Shown piece after piece: positions 47,207-56,241 of a stretch of 64,000 nt of DNA. Positions within the stretch are counted from its first letter, which is position 1; each line of letters starts with the position of its first letter. Under the pieces are notes generated by a model that saw only the letters and a list, made by a program, of their open reading frames with translations, made no database searches and had not been told where the DNA came from. The DNA is taken from NCBI RefSeq assembly GCF_021390535.1, contig NZ_JAJUXG010000001.1:806001-870000 (forward strand), written 5' to 3'. A program made the translations under genes and the position numbers. This stretch comes from Dyadobacter sp. CY312 (GTDB taxonomy: Bacteria; Bacteroidota; Bacteroidia; Cytophagales; Spirosomataceae).

Positions 47207-47533
47207 TTAATCCTCAATTTCGTCTAAAAAGCCTCTGTAAGCCCTCACAAGCTCCTGATGCGTCTTTAAATTGTTCTGTTTCAAAGCCAAAGCGATGCCA
47301 TCATTATACAGCTTTTCGGCTTTCTCAATGTTTTCCTGCATAGCAAAAAAAGCCGCAGCATGATAGTATGTCGGCAGATACGCCGGATGCTCGGCAAGCA
47401 GTATATCAAAAAAGCGCGCTGCGTTTACTGCATCAGTTTTAGAATACTCCAGTGCGAGCGCATATATGTTGAACGGATCGGTTGGCTCTTCCTGATAAAA
47501 GGCCAGTAAATTATCCAGAAGTGACTGTTTCAT
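47207..47533 (-). CDS. Short TPR-like protein
   Basis: 108 residues, helical, acidic end (YRGFLDEIED). Two tetratricopeptide-like units: DPFNIYALALEYSKTDAVNAARFFDILLAEHPAYLPTYY and HAAAFFAMQENIEKAEKLYNDGIALA. Cytosolic, probably a protein-interaction helper. Divergent from etfB with only 85 bp between the starts, so the two could share regulation. Confidence 0.78.
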   Translation of the reverse strand: MKQSLLDNLLAFYQEEPTDPFNIYALALEYSKTDAVNAARFFDILLAEHPAYLPTYYHAAAFFAMQENIEKAEKLYNDGIALALKQNNLKTHQELVRAYRGFLDEIED

Positions 47534-47547
47534 TGAAATTATTATGC

Positions 47548-47578
47548 TTGCATACTATTTAAGATTTTCCTTAATTTG
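47548..47578 (+). promoter_or_regulatory. Candidate promoter of etfB
   Basis: TTG (47548-47550), a 20-base spacer, then TTAATTTG (47571-47578), one mismatch from TAnnTTTG. The ATG of etfB is 40 bp further. Spacing suits the Bacteroidota sigma factor. Confidence 0.5.
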
Positions 47579-47618
47579 TGAAAAGACAAAGTTATTCTCA
47601 GAAAAGTTAAAAATTATC

Positions 47619-48356
47619 ATGAAAATACTCGTTTGTATAACCAACGTACCAGATACGACAGCTAAAATAACCTTCACAGATAACGACACCAAACTTAATA
47701 AAAACGGCGTCCAATACATCATAGGCCCATACGACGACTATGCTTTAGCACGTGGCGTTGAGCTTAAGGAGCAATCAGGCGGGACACTTACTGTCCTTCA
47801 CGTAGGCGAAGCTGACGCTGATCCTCAAATACGAAAGGCGCTGGCAATTGGTGCAGATGACGCGATCAGAATCAACGCCGATCCGCTGGATTCCTACTTT
47901 ACCGCCAGCCAGATTGCGCATGTAGCCAAACAAAATAATTATGATTTGATTCTCATGGGTCGGGAATCAATTGATTTCAATAGTGGAGTCGTTCATGGTT
48001 TGGTTGGTGAAATGCTCGAAATACCCTCCTATTCACCTGTGATGAAACTTGAAATAAACGGAACAACCGCAACCATTGCACGGGAAATAGACGGCGGCAA
48101 AGAAACGTTGACGGTATCATTACCGCTGGTGCTTGGATGCCAGGAGCCCATTGCGGAATGGAAAATACCAAACATGCGCGGTATCATGACTGCCCGTACA
48201 AAACCTTTGCAGGTGTTGGAGCCTGTATCCGTCGATGAAATGACCACGCCGGGGAAATATGCTTTACCAGCGCCAAAGGGCGCTTGTAAGATGATACCGG
48301 CGGACGAAGCAGCAACACTTATAAAGCTTCTGCAAACTGAGGCCAAGGTGTTGTAG
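47619..48356 (+). CDS. etfB: Electron transfer flavoprotein subunit beta
   Basis: 245 residues from ATG 47619; an upstream start at 47544 overlaps the promoter and was rejected. Standard FixA/EtfB segments: MKILVCITNVPDTTAKI, MGRESIDFNSGVVHGLVGEMLEIPSYSPV, and the C-terminal GIMTARTKPLQVL. Binds FAD/AMP with the alpha subunit and carries electrons from acyl-CoA dehydrogenases or similar enzymes towards quinone. etfA follows 85 bp later, on the same strand. Confidence 0.95.
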   Translation: MKILVCITNVPDTTAKITFTDNDTKLNKNGVQYIIGPYDDYALARGVELKEQSGGTLTVLHVGEADADPQIRKALAIGADDAIRINADPLDSYFTASQIAHVAKQNNYDLILMGRESIDFNSGVVHGLVGEMLEIPSYSPVMKLEINGTTATIAREIDGGKETLTVSLPLVLGCQEPIAEWKIPNMRGIMTARTKPLQVLEPVSVDEMTTPGKYALPAPKGACKMIPADEAATLIKLLQTEAKVL

Positions 48357-48441
48357 CAAAACGCTTTTCACGCTAAACCTACGGTTTTGCTGCGAAAAGA
48401 ACAGTCATTCATCAATTCACTCATTTAAAAATTTCTAAATC

Positions 48442-49416
48442 ATGTCAGTCCTCATATTTATAGAATTAGATAACGGAGTTATAAAAAAGACTTCTCTGGA
48501 AGCGATCTTATACGGATCCAAAGTTGCAGAAAAAACGGGCGGAGAAGCGACAGTACTCGCCTTTGGTAGTGCAGATTCTTCTGAACTTGAAAAAGCCGGA
48601 CATTACGGTGCGACAAAAGTCCTGCATGCTTCGGGAGAGAAACTGAATCACGAAAATAGTCTAGCTTATGCCGATGCGTTGGTGCAGGCTGTGAATCAGG
48701 AACAAAGTAAGGTAATTATTATTTCCAAGTCAGGCCTTGGTGATGCCGTTGCTGCTCGCGCAGCTGCGAAACTAAAGGCAGGAGTTGTATCCGGCGTAAC
48801 CGAATTACCTGAAATCAATGGTTCTTTTAAAGTTACAAGAAGCATTTATACAGGTAAGGCATTTGCCACCACAGAGATAAAATCGGATATCAAGATATTG
48901 GTTGTTAAAAAGAATGCGGTTGAAATAGATGAAAACGCTTTGTCAACCGTACAGGCAGTTGTGGAAGCCTTCTCTCCTAACCTCAGAGATTCTGACTTTA
49001 AAGCGACGGTTACCAATGTTGAAAAGGCTGCTTCGGAATTGTCACTTACCGAGGCCGACATCATTGTGTCTGGCGGGCGTGGAATGAAAAGTCCTGACCA
49101 ATGGCAACCTTTGCTCGATCTTGCTTCCGCACTCGGTGCTGCTACAGGTTGCTCCAAACCAGTTTCCGATCTGGACTGGCGCCCGCATCATGAGCACATC
49201 GGGCAAACTGGTATAAAGGTTGCTCCCAACTTATACATAGCTTGTGGTATTTCAGGAGCTATTCAGCACCTTGCCGGTGTTAACGGATCAAAGTGTATTG
49301 TTGTCATTAACAAAGATCCCGAAGCTCCGTTTTTCAAGGCCGCGGACTATGGAATTGTAGGAGACGTGTTTGAAATCCTGCCAAAATTGACTGAGGCTGC
49401 AAGAAACTTAAAATAA
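48442..49416 (+). CDS. etfA: Electron transfer flavoprotein subunit alpha
   Basis: 324 residues, FixB/EtfA. N-terminal domain to about 190, then the FAD-binding domain with SGGRGMKSPDQWQPLLDLASALGAATGCSKPVSDLDW, HIGQTGIKVAPNLYIACGISGAIQHLAG and INKDPEAPFFKAADYGIVGD, the usual signature. Partner of EtfB. A dehydrogenase or ETF-quinone oxidoreductase gene is not present in the window, so the electron donor is not shown. Confidence 0.96.
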   Translation: MSVLIFIELDNGVIKKTSLEAILYGSKVAEKTGGEATVLAFGSADSSELEKAGHYGATKVLHASGEKLNHENSLAYADALVQAVNQEQSKVIIISKSGLGDAVAARAAAKLKAGVVSGVTELPEINGSFKVTRSIYTGKAFATTEIKSDIKILVVKKNAVEIDENALSTVQAVVEAFSPNLRDSDFKATVTNVEKAASELSLTEADIIVSGGRGMKSPDQWQPLLDLASALGAATGCSKPVSDLDWRPHHEHIGQTGIKVAPNLYIACGISGAIQHLAGVNGSKCIVVINKDPEAPFFKAADYGIVGDVFEILPKLTEAARNLK

Positions 49417-49428
49417 ACGTTGCCTGAC

Positions 49429-49463
49429 GTGATTTTGAATTAATTTCATTTTTTCAAAATCAC
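49429..49463 (+). terminator. Hairpin after etfA
   Basis: GTGATTTTGAA (49429-49439) and TTCAAAATCAC (49453-49463) form a perfect 11-bp stem with a 13-base loop. No T-run, so termination is weak. Confidence 0.5.
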
Positions 49464-49530
49464 TCATAAGTCTATTTATCAAGCAATTAAGCATATTTGT
49501 CAAACCCCACCTTCGGGTGTAACCATACTT

Positions 49531-49574
49531 AACCCGTCAGGCATTTTTTTATGCAGGACGGGTTATTTATTTTT
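49531..49574 (+). terminator. Hairpin with T-rich tail downstream of etfA
   Basis: AACCCGTC (49531-49538) pairs with GACGGGTT (49557-49564), an inner GCAT/ATGC pair adds stability, and ATTTATTTTT follows. Confidence 0.65.
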
Positions 49575-49775
49575 GCAACCTTAAAACCTTGCCTTCAAAT
49601 AAACCAGAAGGAACGGTTCAGATTTTTTATTGGTTAATATCCTGAAATTCAGTCAAATATTAATATAGAATATCGACCCATTTAAGCTAGGATGTGACTT
49701 TGATCTCACAGCCAAGTAAAGAAAATATCACCACAGCTGTTAACAAAAACTTGCGTCTGCGCAGAAAGTTTAAAC

Positions 49776-50375
49776 GTGAAAAAAATTAAGTTAGAAATTC
49801 TGGGACTATCTCCCAGCCAGTCTCAGGCGGGATCATTTGCATTGGTGTTGGGTGAGGAATTGGGCAACCGCAGGCTGCCTATCATTATCGGTGTGTTCGA
49901 GGCACAAGCCATTGCGGTTCAGATTGAGAACATCGTGCCAAACAGACCCATGACGCACGACCTTTTCAAATCCTTTGCAGACGGGATGAATTATACTTTG
50001 AAAGAAATTGTGATCTCTGATCTCAAAGAAGGGATTTTTTATGCAAAGATCGTTTGTACAGACAGACTTCGTGAGGTAGAAGTGGATGCAAGGCCATCTG
50101 ATGCCATCGCCATCGGTCTTAGATTCGACATTCCTATTTTTACTTACGAGGCCATCCTTTCGGAGGCGGGCATTATTTCTTCGTCGGCAGATGAGGAGGA
50201 GGATGAAGACGATCAGGAGACTATAAAAGAAACACTTCCTTCCAAAGGTTCGTCGAAAGAGCAACTCCGCGACGTTTCATTTGACGAGCTCCAAAGAATG
50301 CTCGACGATGCTCTTTCGAAAGAAGACTACGAAAAAGCGGCCAAGATACGGGATGAGATGGGCCGTAGAAACTAG
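49776..50375 (+). CDS. Bifunctional nuclease-family (DUF151) protein with UVR motif
   Basis: 199 residues beginning with GTG. Residues about 1-135 are the bifunctional nuclease/DUF151 domain (LGLSPSQSQAGSFALVLGEELGNRRLPIIIG, EVEVDARPSDAIAIGLRFDIPIF). A Glu/Asp-rich linker (SSADEEEDEDDQET) leads to a C-terminal UvrB/UvrC-interaction motif (SFDELQRMLDDALSKEDYEKAAKIRDEMGRRN). The fusion is common in Bacteroidota; the domain family has reported DNase/RNase activity in plants, not established in this phylum. It may link to nucleotide-excision repair by the UVR motif, but this is inference. Confidence 0.88.
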   Translation: MKKIKLEILGLSPSQSQAGSFALVLGEELGNRRLPIIIGVFEAQAIAVQIENIVPNRPMTHDLFKSFADGMNYTLKEIVISDLKEGIFYAKIVCTDRLREVEVDARPSDAIAIGLRFDIPIFTYEAILSEAGIISSSADEEEDEDDQETIKETLPSKGSSKEQLRDVSFDELQRMLDDALSKEDYEKAAKIRDEMGRRN

Positions 50376-50508
50376 TAAACTTGTTAAAGTTAAAAATAGT
50401 TAAGCATCGTCTTAAGTAAGATTCATTGTCATTTAAATTGTTATTTTTGCCCTTGTCAGTCTGGAAACACAATTTTTCCGGCCTCCACTTGCGAAATTTC
50501 ACACGCTT

Positions 50509-51387
50509 ATGCCTAAAAAGAAGAAGATCGGTAGTTACCCAAATGCGATGATTGTCATGAGTCTCACGGCGGCATTGTTCCTGATTGGTTTTTGCGGACT
50601 GCTTGTAATACAATCTAAAAAACTGGTTTCCATTATCCGCCAGAATATTGAGGTAAGGGTATTTCTGGATAAAGAAATCACTCAGACAGGTAAAGATTCT
50701 GTATTGAACATTATCAAAACCAAACCTTACGTTCTGGTATCAACAGAGGTTCCACCCATCACTTTTGTATCTAAGGAAGAGGCCGCAAAAGAATTTATAC
50801 AGGGAACAAAAGAAAACTTTACCACCTTTCTTGAAGACAATCCGCTTCGTGACAGTTACCGGGTAAAGATTGGGGAAGATTATTTTGAAGAAGCAAAATT
50901 GCAGCTGATCAAAAAAGATCTTGAACAGTTGAACGGAACGTACGAAGTTGTTTATCAGGAAGATCTGGCCGACAGCATTAATCGTAATGTCACAAAGATA
51001 TACGTAATCCTCGCCAGTTTTGCGCTTATTATGCTGATCATCATCGTGTTGCTTGTTAACAACACAATCAAACTTGCTATCTATTCTCAGCGCTTTCTCA
51101 TCCGTAGCATGCAGCTGGTAGGTGCCACCAATGGATTTATACAACGGCCATATGTCCTCCGGGGAGCCACACAAGGGCTTGTTGGCGGCATTGTAGCCGG
51201 CGGTTTATTGATCGGATTACAACAATTGGCGGTAAGAAATGTGGAAGGGCTGGCAATCCTGCAGGAATACGATAAAATTATTATACTAGTAGGTGCGGTT
51301 TTGATTCTTGGGATTTCCATTGGCATTGCAAGTACCTATCAATCGCTTGCCCGTTATCTGCGTATGGCGCTGGATGATTTATACTAA
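50509..51387 (+). CDS. ftsX: Cell division protein FtsX
   Basis: 292 residues, integral membrane. N-terminal basic segment MPKKKKIGSYPN then helix 1 (MIVMSLTAALFLIGFCGLLVI), a periplasmic domain near 40-165 that in other bacteria activates wall hydrolases, and three further helices at about 166-187, 220-242 and 256-280. The family segment SQRFLIRSMQLVGATNGFIQRPYVLRGATQG near 193-225 is well conserved. The ABC partner FtsE is not adjacent, as commonly seen in Bacteroidota. Followed by DUF3098 and uppP. Confidence 0.92.
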   Translation: MPKKKKIGSYPNAMIVMSLTAALFLIGFCGLLVIQSKKLVSIIRQNIEVRVFLDKEITQTGKDSVLNIIKTKPYVLVSTEVPPITFVSKEEAAKEFIQGTKENFTTFLEDNPLRDSYRVKIGEDYFEEAKLQLIKKDLEQLNGTYEVVYQEDLADSINRNVTKIYVILASFALIMLIIIVLLVNNTIKLAIYSQRFLIRSMQLVGATNGFIQRPYVLRGATQGLVGGIVAGGLLIGLQQLAVRNVEGLAILQEYDKIIILVGAVLILGISIGIASTYQSLARYLRMALDDLY

Positions 51388-51418
51388 AAGACTTTCATTT
51401 TTATAACAACGAAGAGAC

Positions 51419-51634
51419 ATGAGCAACAGTAAAAGTAATCTCCCTTTTTCTTCCTCCAACTACATCACCATGCTTGTTGGCCTGGCTGTAATTTTGGGTG
51501 GTTTCCTAATCATGACATTTGATACCGAAGAATTTGGGTTCGGCGTTTTGGGTCTTACCGTAGGTCCTCTGATTACAATTACCGGCTTCATCATAGAGTT
51601 TTGGGCTATTTTACGTAAACCCACGGATTCATGA
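51419..51634 (+). CDS. DUF3098 small membrane protein
   Basis: 71 residues with two membrane helices ([19 protein letters not shown] near 16-34 and [25 protein letters not shown] near 41-65) separated by a polar turn DTEEFG. It is the DUF3098 family known to lie between ftsX and uppP in Bacteroidota. Function unknown, probably envelope-related. The ATGA overlap with uppP (51631-51634) shows translational coupling. Confidence 0.88.
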   Translation: MSNSKSNLPFSSSNYITMLVGLAVILGGFLIMTFDTEEFGFGVLGLTVGPLITITGFIIEFWAILRKPTDS

Positions 51635-52410
51635 GTATTTGGCAGGCGATTATTTTAGCAATTATTGAAGGAATTACCGAGTTCTTACCAGTATCTTCCA
51701 CAGGCCACATGATTATCGCGTCCTCGTTTATGGGGATTAGTCATCTGGAATTTACCAAAATGTTTACAGTCAACATTCAGTTTGGCGCAATCCTTTCGGT
51801 TGTTGTACTCTACTGGAAGCGTTTCTTTCAGTCCACTGAATTCTACTTTAAACTTTTCGTAGCTTTTATTCCGGCCGCAATTCTTGGTTTCCTACTGAAC
51901 GATCTGATCGATTCTATGCTGGAAAACGTCATTGTAGTAGCCGTTTCCCTTCTTGTTGGTGGCATTATTCTCGTTTTTATAGATCGTATTGCCAACGACA
52001 CTACCTCCGAAAGAGAAATATCTTACTTCGACGCATTGAAAATAGGTTTCTTTCAATGTATCGCAATGATACCGGGGGTTTCAAGATCAGCCTCTACGAT
52101 TATCGGAGGTATGTTACAGGGGTTGTCAAGAAAACAGGCGGCGGAGTTCTCATTCTTCCTTGCGGTTCCTACTATGGCGGCTGCTGGTGGTTACAAATTA
52201 TTAAAAACATACGACACAATTCAGGCAGAAGATATCAAGATTTTACTTCTGGGAAATCTGGTCGCTTTTGTAGTTGCGATGCTGGCTATTAAATTTTTTA
52301 TCAGTTTTTTAACCAAATACGGATTTAAAATTTTCGGTTACTATCGCATCATACTTGGTTTGGTTTTGCTGGGACTTCTGGCCTCAGGTTACAAACTGGA
52401 CATTGTTTAA
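51631..52410 (+). CDS. uppP: Undecaprenyl-diphosphate phosphatase
   Basis: Recycles the lipid carrier for peptidoglycan and glycan synthesis by dephosphorylating undecaprenyl-PP (formerly BacA, bacitracin tolerance). 259 residues with about eight membrane helices. Motifs: [17 protein letters not shown] near 13-29, and [33 protein letters not shown] near 148-180, containing the catalytic region. Start overlaps the DUF3098 stop. A perfect 15-bp terminator follows. Confidence 0.96.
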   Translation: MSIWQAIILAIIEGITEFLPVSSTGHMIIASSFMGISHLEFTKMFTVNIQFGAILSVVVLYWKRFFQSTEFYFKLFVAFIPAAILGFLLNDLIDSMLENVIVVAVSLLVGGIILVFIDRIANDTTSEREISYFDALKIGFFQCIAMIPGVSRSASTIIGGMLQGLSRKQAAEFSFFLAVPTMAAAGGYKLLKTYDTIQAEDIKILLLGNLVAFVVAMLAIKFFISFLTKYGFKIFGYYRIILGLVLLGLLASGYKLDIV

Positions 52411-52425
52411 GAATTTACATTCAGG

Positions 52426-52464
52426 AATAATAAACCACAGGGCACTGCTCTGTGGTTTATTATT
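52426..52464 (+). terminator. Terminator after uppP
   Basis: AATAATAAACCACAG (52426-52440) and CTGTGGTTTATTATT (52450-52464) are exact reverse complements. It separates ftsX-DUF3098-uppP from truB-ribF. Confidence 0.85.
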
Positions 52465-52537
52465 TTAAACTATTATTGCATTATCAATATCATCAAGATG
52501 ACGGTATTGACAATGTTTTTACCAAAAGAAAATAGAA

Positions 52538-53239
52538 TTGAACAAGGAAATAAATACACCCGATGAGGGGGAAGTAATACTGATCAACAAACCTTTGAGC
52601 TGGACATCATTTGATGTTGCCAACAAGCTTAAACGGGCCTGCAAATTCAGCAAAATAGGTCATGCCGGTACGCTGGATCCTTTGGCGACGGGATTGTTGA
52701 TACTTTGTACAGGAAAAAAGACCAAGCAAATTGATACCTATCAGGCTCAGGAAAAGGAATACACAGGAACCTTTGTCCTGGGAAAAACAACTCCTTCCAT
52801 CGATCTTGAAACAGAGTTTGATGGCGAGTACCCTGTTGATCACATCACACCAGAATTGCTTGAAACTACAAGACAACAATTTCTTGGACATATAGAGCAG
52901 GTTCCGCCGATTTATTCTGCTGTGAAGGTTGATGGTGAAAGATTGTACAAGAAGGCCAGACGAGGGGAAACCGCCGAAATCAAAAAGAGAAGTGTAGAAA
53001 TTTCTTTATTTGAGATAGACCCGACTAATTTCCCATCTATTGACTTTAGGATTGTGTGTACAAAAGGTACATACATTCGCAGTATCGTGAGGGATTTTGG
53101 TCAGCTGGCACAAAGCGGTGCTTATCTGAGCGCCTTGTGCAGAACGCGGATCGGTGCATTTGAATTAAAAAATGCAGCTGATTTAACGGAGTTCATTTAT
53201 CAGAAAAGAATTGAGTTGAAGTTACCAGTTGACGAATGA
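52538..53239 (+). CDS. truB: tRNA pseudouridine(55) synthase
   Basis: Makes pseudouridine 55 in the T-arm of tRNAs. 233 residues starting with TTG; no in-frame ATG exists upstream in a suitable place, and the preceding AAAAGAA is a plausible weak ribosome site. Motif GHAGTLDPLATGLL near 41-54 includes the catalytic Asp47; YSAVKVDGERLYKKARRGE near 124-142 and CTKGTYIRSIVRDFG near 169-183 are family marks. A C-terminal PUA-like extension is absent, as in short bacterial TruB. ATGA overlap with ribF. Confidence 0.95.
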   Translation: MNKEINTPDEGEVILINKPLSWTSFDVANKLKRACKFSKIGHAGTLDPLATGLLILCTGKKTKQIDTYQAQEKEYTGTFVLGKTTPSIDLETEFDGEYPVDHITPELLETTRQQFLGHIEQVPPIYSAVKVDGERLYKKARRGETAEIKKRSVEISLFEIDPTNFPSIDFRIVCTKGTYIRSIVRDFGQLAQSGAYLSALCRTRIGAFELKNAADLTEFIYQKRIELKLPVDE

Positions 53240-54171
53240 ACATTTACCATAACCTGGATTCCATTCAGCGACTCGACAATGCAGTCGTTACCAGCGGCAC
53301 TTTTGACGGAGTTCACATTGGGCATAAAAAAATTCTTTCAAGACTTCAGGAATTGAGTGAGCAGTCCGGCGGCGAAACCCTTGTCCTTACCTTTTGGCCG
53401 CACCCGCGTACTGTGGTATCCGAAAACGGGCAAACCTTACAGCTGTTGTCCACCATTGAGGAGAAAATTGAGCTTTTCGCCCGATTGGGTATTAATCATC
53501 TTGCCATTATTCCTTTCACGAGGTCATTTTCAGAACTTACTTCCAACGAGTTTATTCAACAGGTATTGGTAGATAAGATCGGAACTAAAAAACTGGTAAT
53601 CGGATACGATCATCGATTTGGCAAGAACCGGGAAGGAAGTTTTGAGTTTTTAAAAGACAACTGTTCTCAATATGGATTTGAGGTTGAAGAGATTCCCCGG
53701 CAGGATATCGAAGACCTGGCAATTAGCTCGTCAAGGATCAGAAAAGCACTTTTAACCGGGCAAATTGAGGATGCGAACGAACTGCTTGGCAGACCATATA
53801 CGATTTCAGGTAATGTTGTAAAAGGCAAGCAACTTGGCAGAACCATTGGTTTCCCCACCGCCAACGTACATCCTGATGAATCGTACAAACTTATTCCTCA
53901 AAACGGAGTGTATGTAGTAAGAGCGAACTACAAAGGAGGAGTTTTTAATGGTATGCTCAATATCGGTACACGCCCGACAGTAGACGGGACCAGCAAAACC
54001 ATTGAAGCCAATCTCTTCGATTTTGACAGGGAAATATATGGAGAGAACGTACAATTGGAACTTTTACATTATCTCAGACCAGAACAAAAATTCAACGGAT
54101 TACCTGAGCTGATGGAACAAATAAAACGCGACAAGGAAACTGCTTTGCACTACTTTTCGGAGCGGGCGTAA
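53236..54171 (+). CDS. ribF: Bifunctional riboflavin kinase / FAD synthetase
   Basis: Phosphorylates riboflavin to FMN and adenylates FMN to FAD; both cofactors serve the ETF pair upstream. 311 residues. N-terminal nucleotidyltransferase with SGTFDGVHIGHKKIL near 20-34 and ISSSRIRKALLTGQIEDANELLGRPY near 167-192; C-terminal riboflavin kinase domain with GKQLGRTIGFPTANVHPDE near 196-214 and NGMLNIGTRPTVDG near 238-251. ATG overlaps the truB stop, so the two are translationally coupled. Confidence 0.96.
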   Translation: MNIYHNLDSIQRLDNAVVTSGTFDGVHIGHKKILSRLQELSEQSGGETLVLTFWPHPRTVVSENGQTLQLLSTIEEKIELFARLGINHLAIIPFTRSFSELTSNEFIQQVLVDKIGTKKLVIGYDHRFGKNREGSFEFLKDNCSQYGFEVEEIPRQDIEDLAISSSRIRKALLTGQIEDANELLGRPYTISGNVVKGKQLGRTIGFPTANVHPDESYKLIPQNGVYVVRANYKGGVFNGMLNIGTRPTVDGTSKTIEANLFDFDREIYGENVQLELLHYLRPEQKFNGLPELMEQIKRDKETALHYFSERA

Positions 54172-54192
54172 GGTTTCAGTTTCATATTCCGG

Positions 54193-54226
54193 AAGACCTG
54201 CGATCCATTTTGCAGGTCTTTTTTAT
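54193..54226 (+). terminator. Terminator after ribF
   Basis: AAGACCTGC (54193-54201) and GCAGGTCTT (54212-54220) pair, followed by a T-run. Confidence 0.9.
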
Positions 54227-54301
54227 TTTAAACACGTCATAAACCGATTGGAACAGTTATTTCAACCGCTCATTTAAAATTAACTTAATAGCATTTAAAT
54301 T

Positions 54302-55657
54302 ATGAAACTCTCCTATTCCATACTTTTCTCGCTGTGGGTCAGTGCCGGATTTGCACAGGAAACGGTTTTAATACAAAACGTAACCCTGATTGATGGCACC
54401 GGCAAACCTGCGCAAAAGTCAGTTGACGTACTGATTGATGGTGACCGTATTTTAAAGATCGGAAAAGGTTTGGAATCGAAAGACAGTAGAAAATTTGATA
54501 TGAAGGGGAAAACCATGATCCCGTCATTCATTTCCGCACACACGCATGTTGGCACATTAAAAGGAAATACCTCCAGCGCCGAAAACTACACCAGAGAAAA
54601 TATTCTCAGACAACTGGAACATTATCAAGGTTACGGTATCAATTCCGTCTTGGTGATGGGAACGGATCGTCCGCTCATTTTTGAAAACGGATTACGCGAT
54701 TCCACTGTTGCAGGGTTGCTGCCAGGTGCCAGGCTTTTTTCAGCCGGATATGGTTTTAATGTTCCTGACAGCAACCCGGGTTCGTGGATGAATCTTCTGT
54801 TGAGGCCTGAAAGCGAGGATCAGGTACCTGCCATGATGAATAACCTTGCCGCAGTCAAACCTACAACCGTCAAAATGTGGGTGGATGATCATGGTGGAAA
54901 AGCTTCAAAAATGAAACCTGAGATTTATTCACGCATCATCTCGGAAGCTCACAAAAGAAATATTTCGGTAACCGCGCACCTGTTCTATGTTGAGGATGCC
55001 AAAAAGCTTGTGATGGCAGGTTTAGACATCATTGGTCACAGTATCAGAGATCAGGAAGTAGATGATGAATTGCTTAAATTGATGAAGGAGAAGAATGTAA
55101 CGTACATTCCGACACTAACTCTTGATCATTATGCGTACATCTACGCTGACCAGCCGGAATGGATGTCGTCAGATTTTTTTAAGAGATCTCTTGAACCAGG
55201 CGTATATGAAATGATTTCTGACAAAACGTATCAGGATAAAATCAGAAATTCTCCTGATTATGAAAAGAATAAAAAGGCAGCTAAAACAGCACTGATCAAT
55301 TTGAAGAAAGTTTTTGATGCCGGCATCATCGTGGCGCTTGGTACAGATTCGGGAGCTTTCCCGATACGGCCGCAGGGTTTCTCGGAACACTACGAAATGG
55401 AGTTGATGGTACAAGCAGGAATCAAACCTTTAGATGTAATTCGCATAAGCACGCTGAATGCCGCCAGGGTGTTAGGGATTGATAAAGATTACGGCTCCAT
55501 TGAGATTGGTAAGAAAGCTGACTTTGTTCTGTTGGAAGCCAATCCGCTCACAGATATTATGAATACCCGAAAAATTGAAGCAGTCTGGAAGAACGGGAAA
55601 CAGGATACGGATTTGGTAAAACAATCCGATCGCATTCAATCAGGTTCGAAAAATTGA
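54302..55657 (+). CDS. Exported amidohydrolase-family protein
   Basis: 451 residues with signal peptide (MKLSYSILFSLWVSAGFAQ). Amidohydrolase-superfamily metal site: H80-T-H82, Lys191 in VKMWVDD (possible carbamylated bridging lysine), H226 in VTAHLFY, H246 in IIGHSIRD and D349 in ALGTDSG. The C-terminal segment GIDKDYGSIEIGKKADFVLLEANPL is typical of imidazolonepropionase/aryldialkylphosphatase-like members. The substrate is unknown; it could be a dipeptide, lactone or amide. Located in the periplasm. Single gene. Confidence 0.9.
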   Translation: MKLSYSILFSLWVSAGFAQETVLIQNVTLIDGTGKPAQKSVDVLIDGDRILKIGKGLESKDSRKFDMKGKTMIPSFISAHTHVGTLKGNTSSAENYTRENILRQLEHYQGYGINSVLVMGTDRPLIFENGLRDSTVAGLLPGARLFSAGYGFNVPDSNPGSWMNLLLRPESEDQVPAMMNNLAAVKPTTVKMWVDDHGGKASKMKPEIYSRIISEAHKRNISVTAHLFYVEDAKKLVMAGLDIIGHSIRDQEVDDELLKLMKEKNVTYIPTLTLDHYAYIYADQPEWMSSDFFKRSLEPGVYEMISDKTYQDKIRNSPDYEKNKKAAKTALINLKKVFDAGIIVALGTDSGAFPIRPQGFSEHYEMELMVQAGIKPLDVIRISTLNAARVLGIDKDYGSIEIGKKADFVLLEANPLTDIMNTRKIEAVWKNGKQDTDLVKQSDRIQSGSKN

Positions 55658-55751
55658 TATTAATATGGATTAAAACCTGCACTCAAAATTGGCGAATTCC
55701 AAGGTTTGTACAAATTATGGCAGTAGCTTTGAGCTTCAAATACAACAAATA

Positions 55752-56117
55752 ATGAATATTGAATTTAAGCGCCTGGATCATGTAATGATTTGCATTCCGG
55801 AAGGCGCAGAACAGGATGCAAGGCAATTTTATGGAAACGTCCTTGGTCTTGAAGAGCTTACAGATTTGGGCTACCCCATTCCCAATCGCGCCATTTGGTT
55901 TCAAATTGGCGACATTCAGCTTCACATCCGCGCAGAAGGAATTCAGCAGTTGTCGCAAAGGCATCCTGCTTTTGAAGTAACAAGTTTAGCAGATGCCGAG
56001 TATCAGCTTAAAAGCCATGGCATTGCAGTAAAATATTTGAGCAAAATTCCGGATCGTAACAGGTTTTCTTTTCGTGATCCTTTTGGAAACCGTATTGAAT
56101 TAATTGAAATGTTATGA
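55752..56117 (+). CDS. VOC-family (glyoxalase/bleomycin-resistance-like) protein
   Basis: 121 residues from ATG 55752; a TTG at 55689 would add 21 residues without similarity. One vicinal-oxygen-chelate fold: His10 in RLDHVMICIP and Glu117 in NRIELIEML are candidate metal ligands, and FYGNVLGLEELTDLGYP, AIWFQIGDIQLHIRAE and FSFRDPFGNRIE follow the usual order. Acts probably as a dimer. Substrate unknown; bleomycin-type or lactoylglutathione activity should not be assumed. Confidence 0.85.
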   Translation: MNIEFKRLDHVMICIPEGAEQDARQFYGNVLGLEELTDLGYPIPNRAIWFQIGDIQLHIRAEGIQQLSQRHPAFEVTSLADAEYQLKSHGIAVKYLSKIPDRNRFSFRDPFGNRIELIEML

Positions 56118-56241
56118 AACGGTAAGTCCGTTTTATCGTTATGATACTTTACTATTTATACTGTCGATCGCCTAAAGGATCGTAAATGGGAAAAGTAATT
56201 CTAAATTTGCATCTGCACACATCGCAGACCTGGGACCATTT

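Larger units (their letters stand above)
49417..49775. other. Intergenic region after etfA
   Basis: 359 bp without a convincing ORF. It holds two hairpin terminators (49429-49463 and 49531-49574), a short CACC-TTCG-GGTG hairpin at 49508-49519, and TATTTTTG at 49568-49575, which could be a -7 box but lies about 200 bp before the next start. Otherwise AT-rich. Confidence 0.55.
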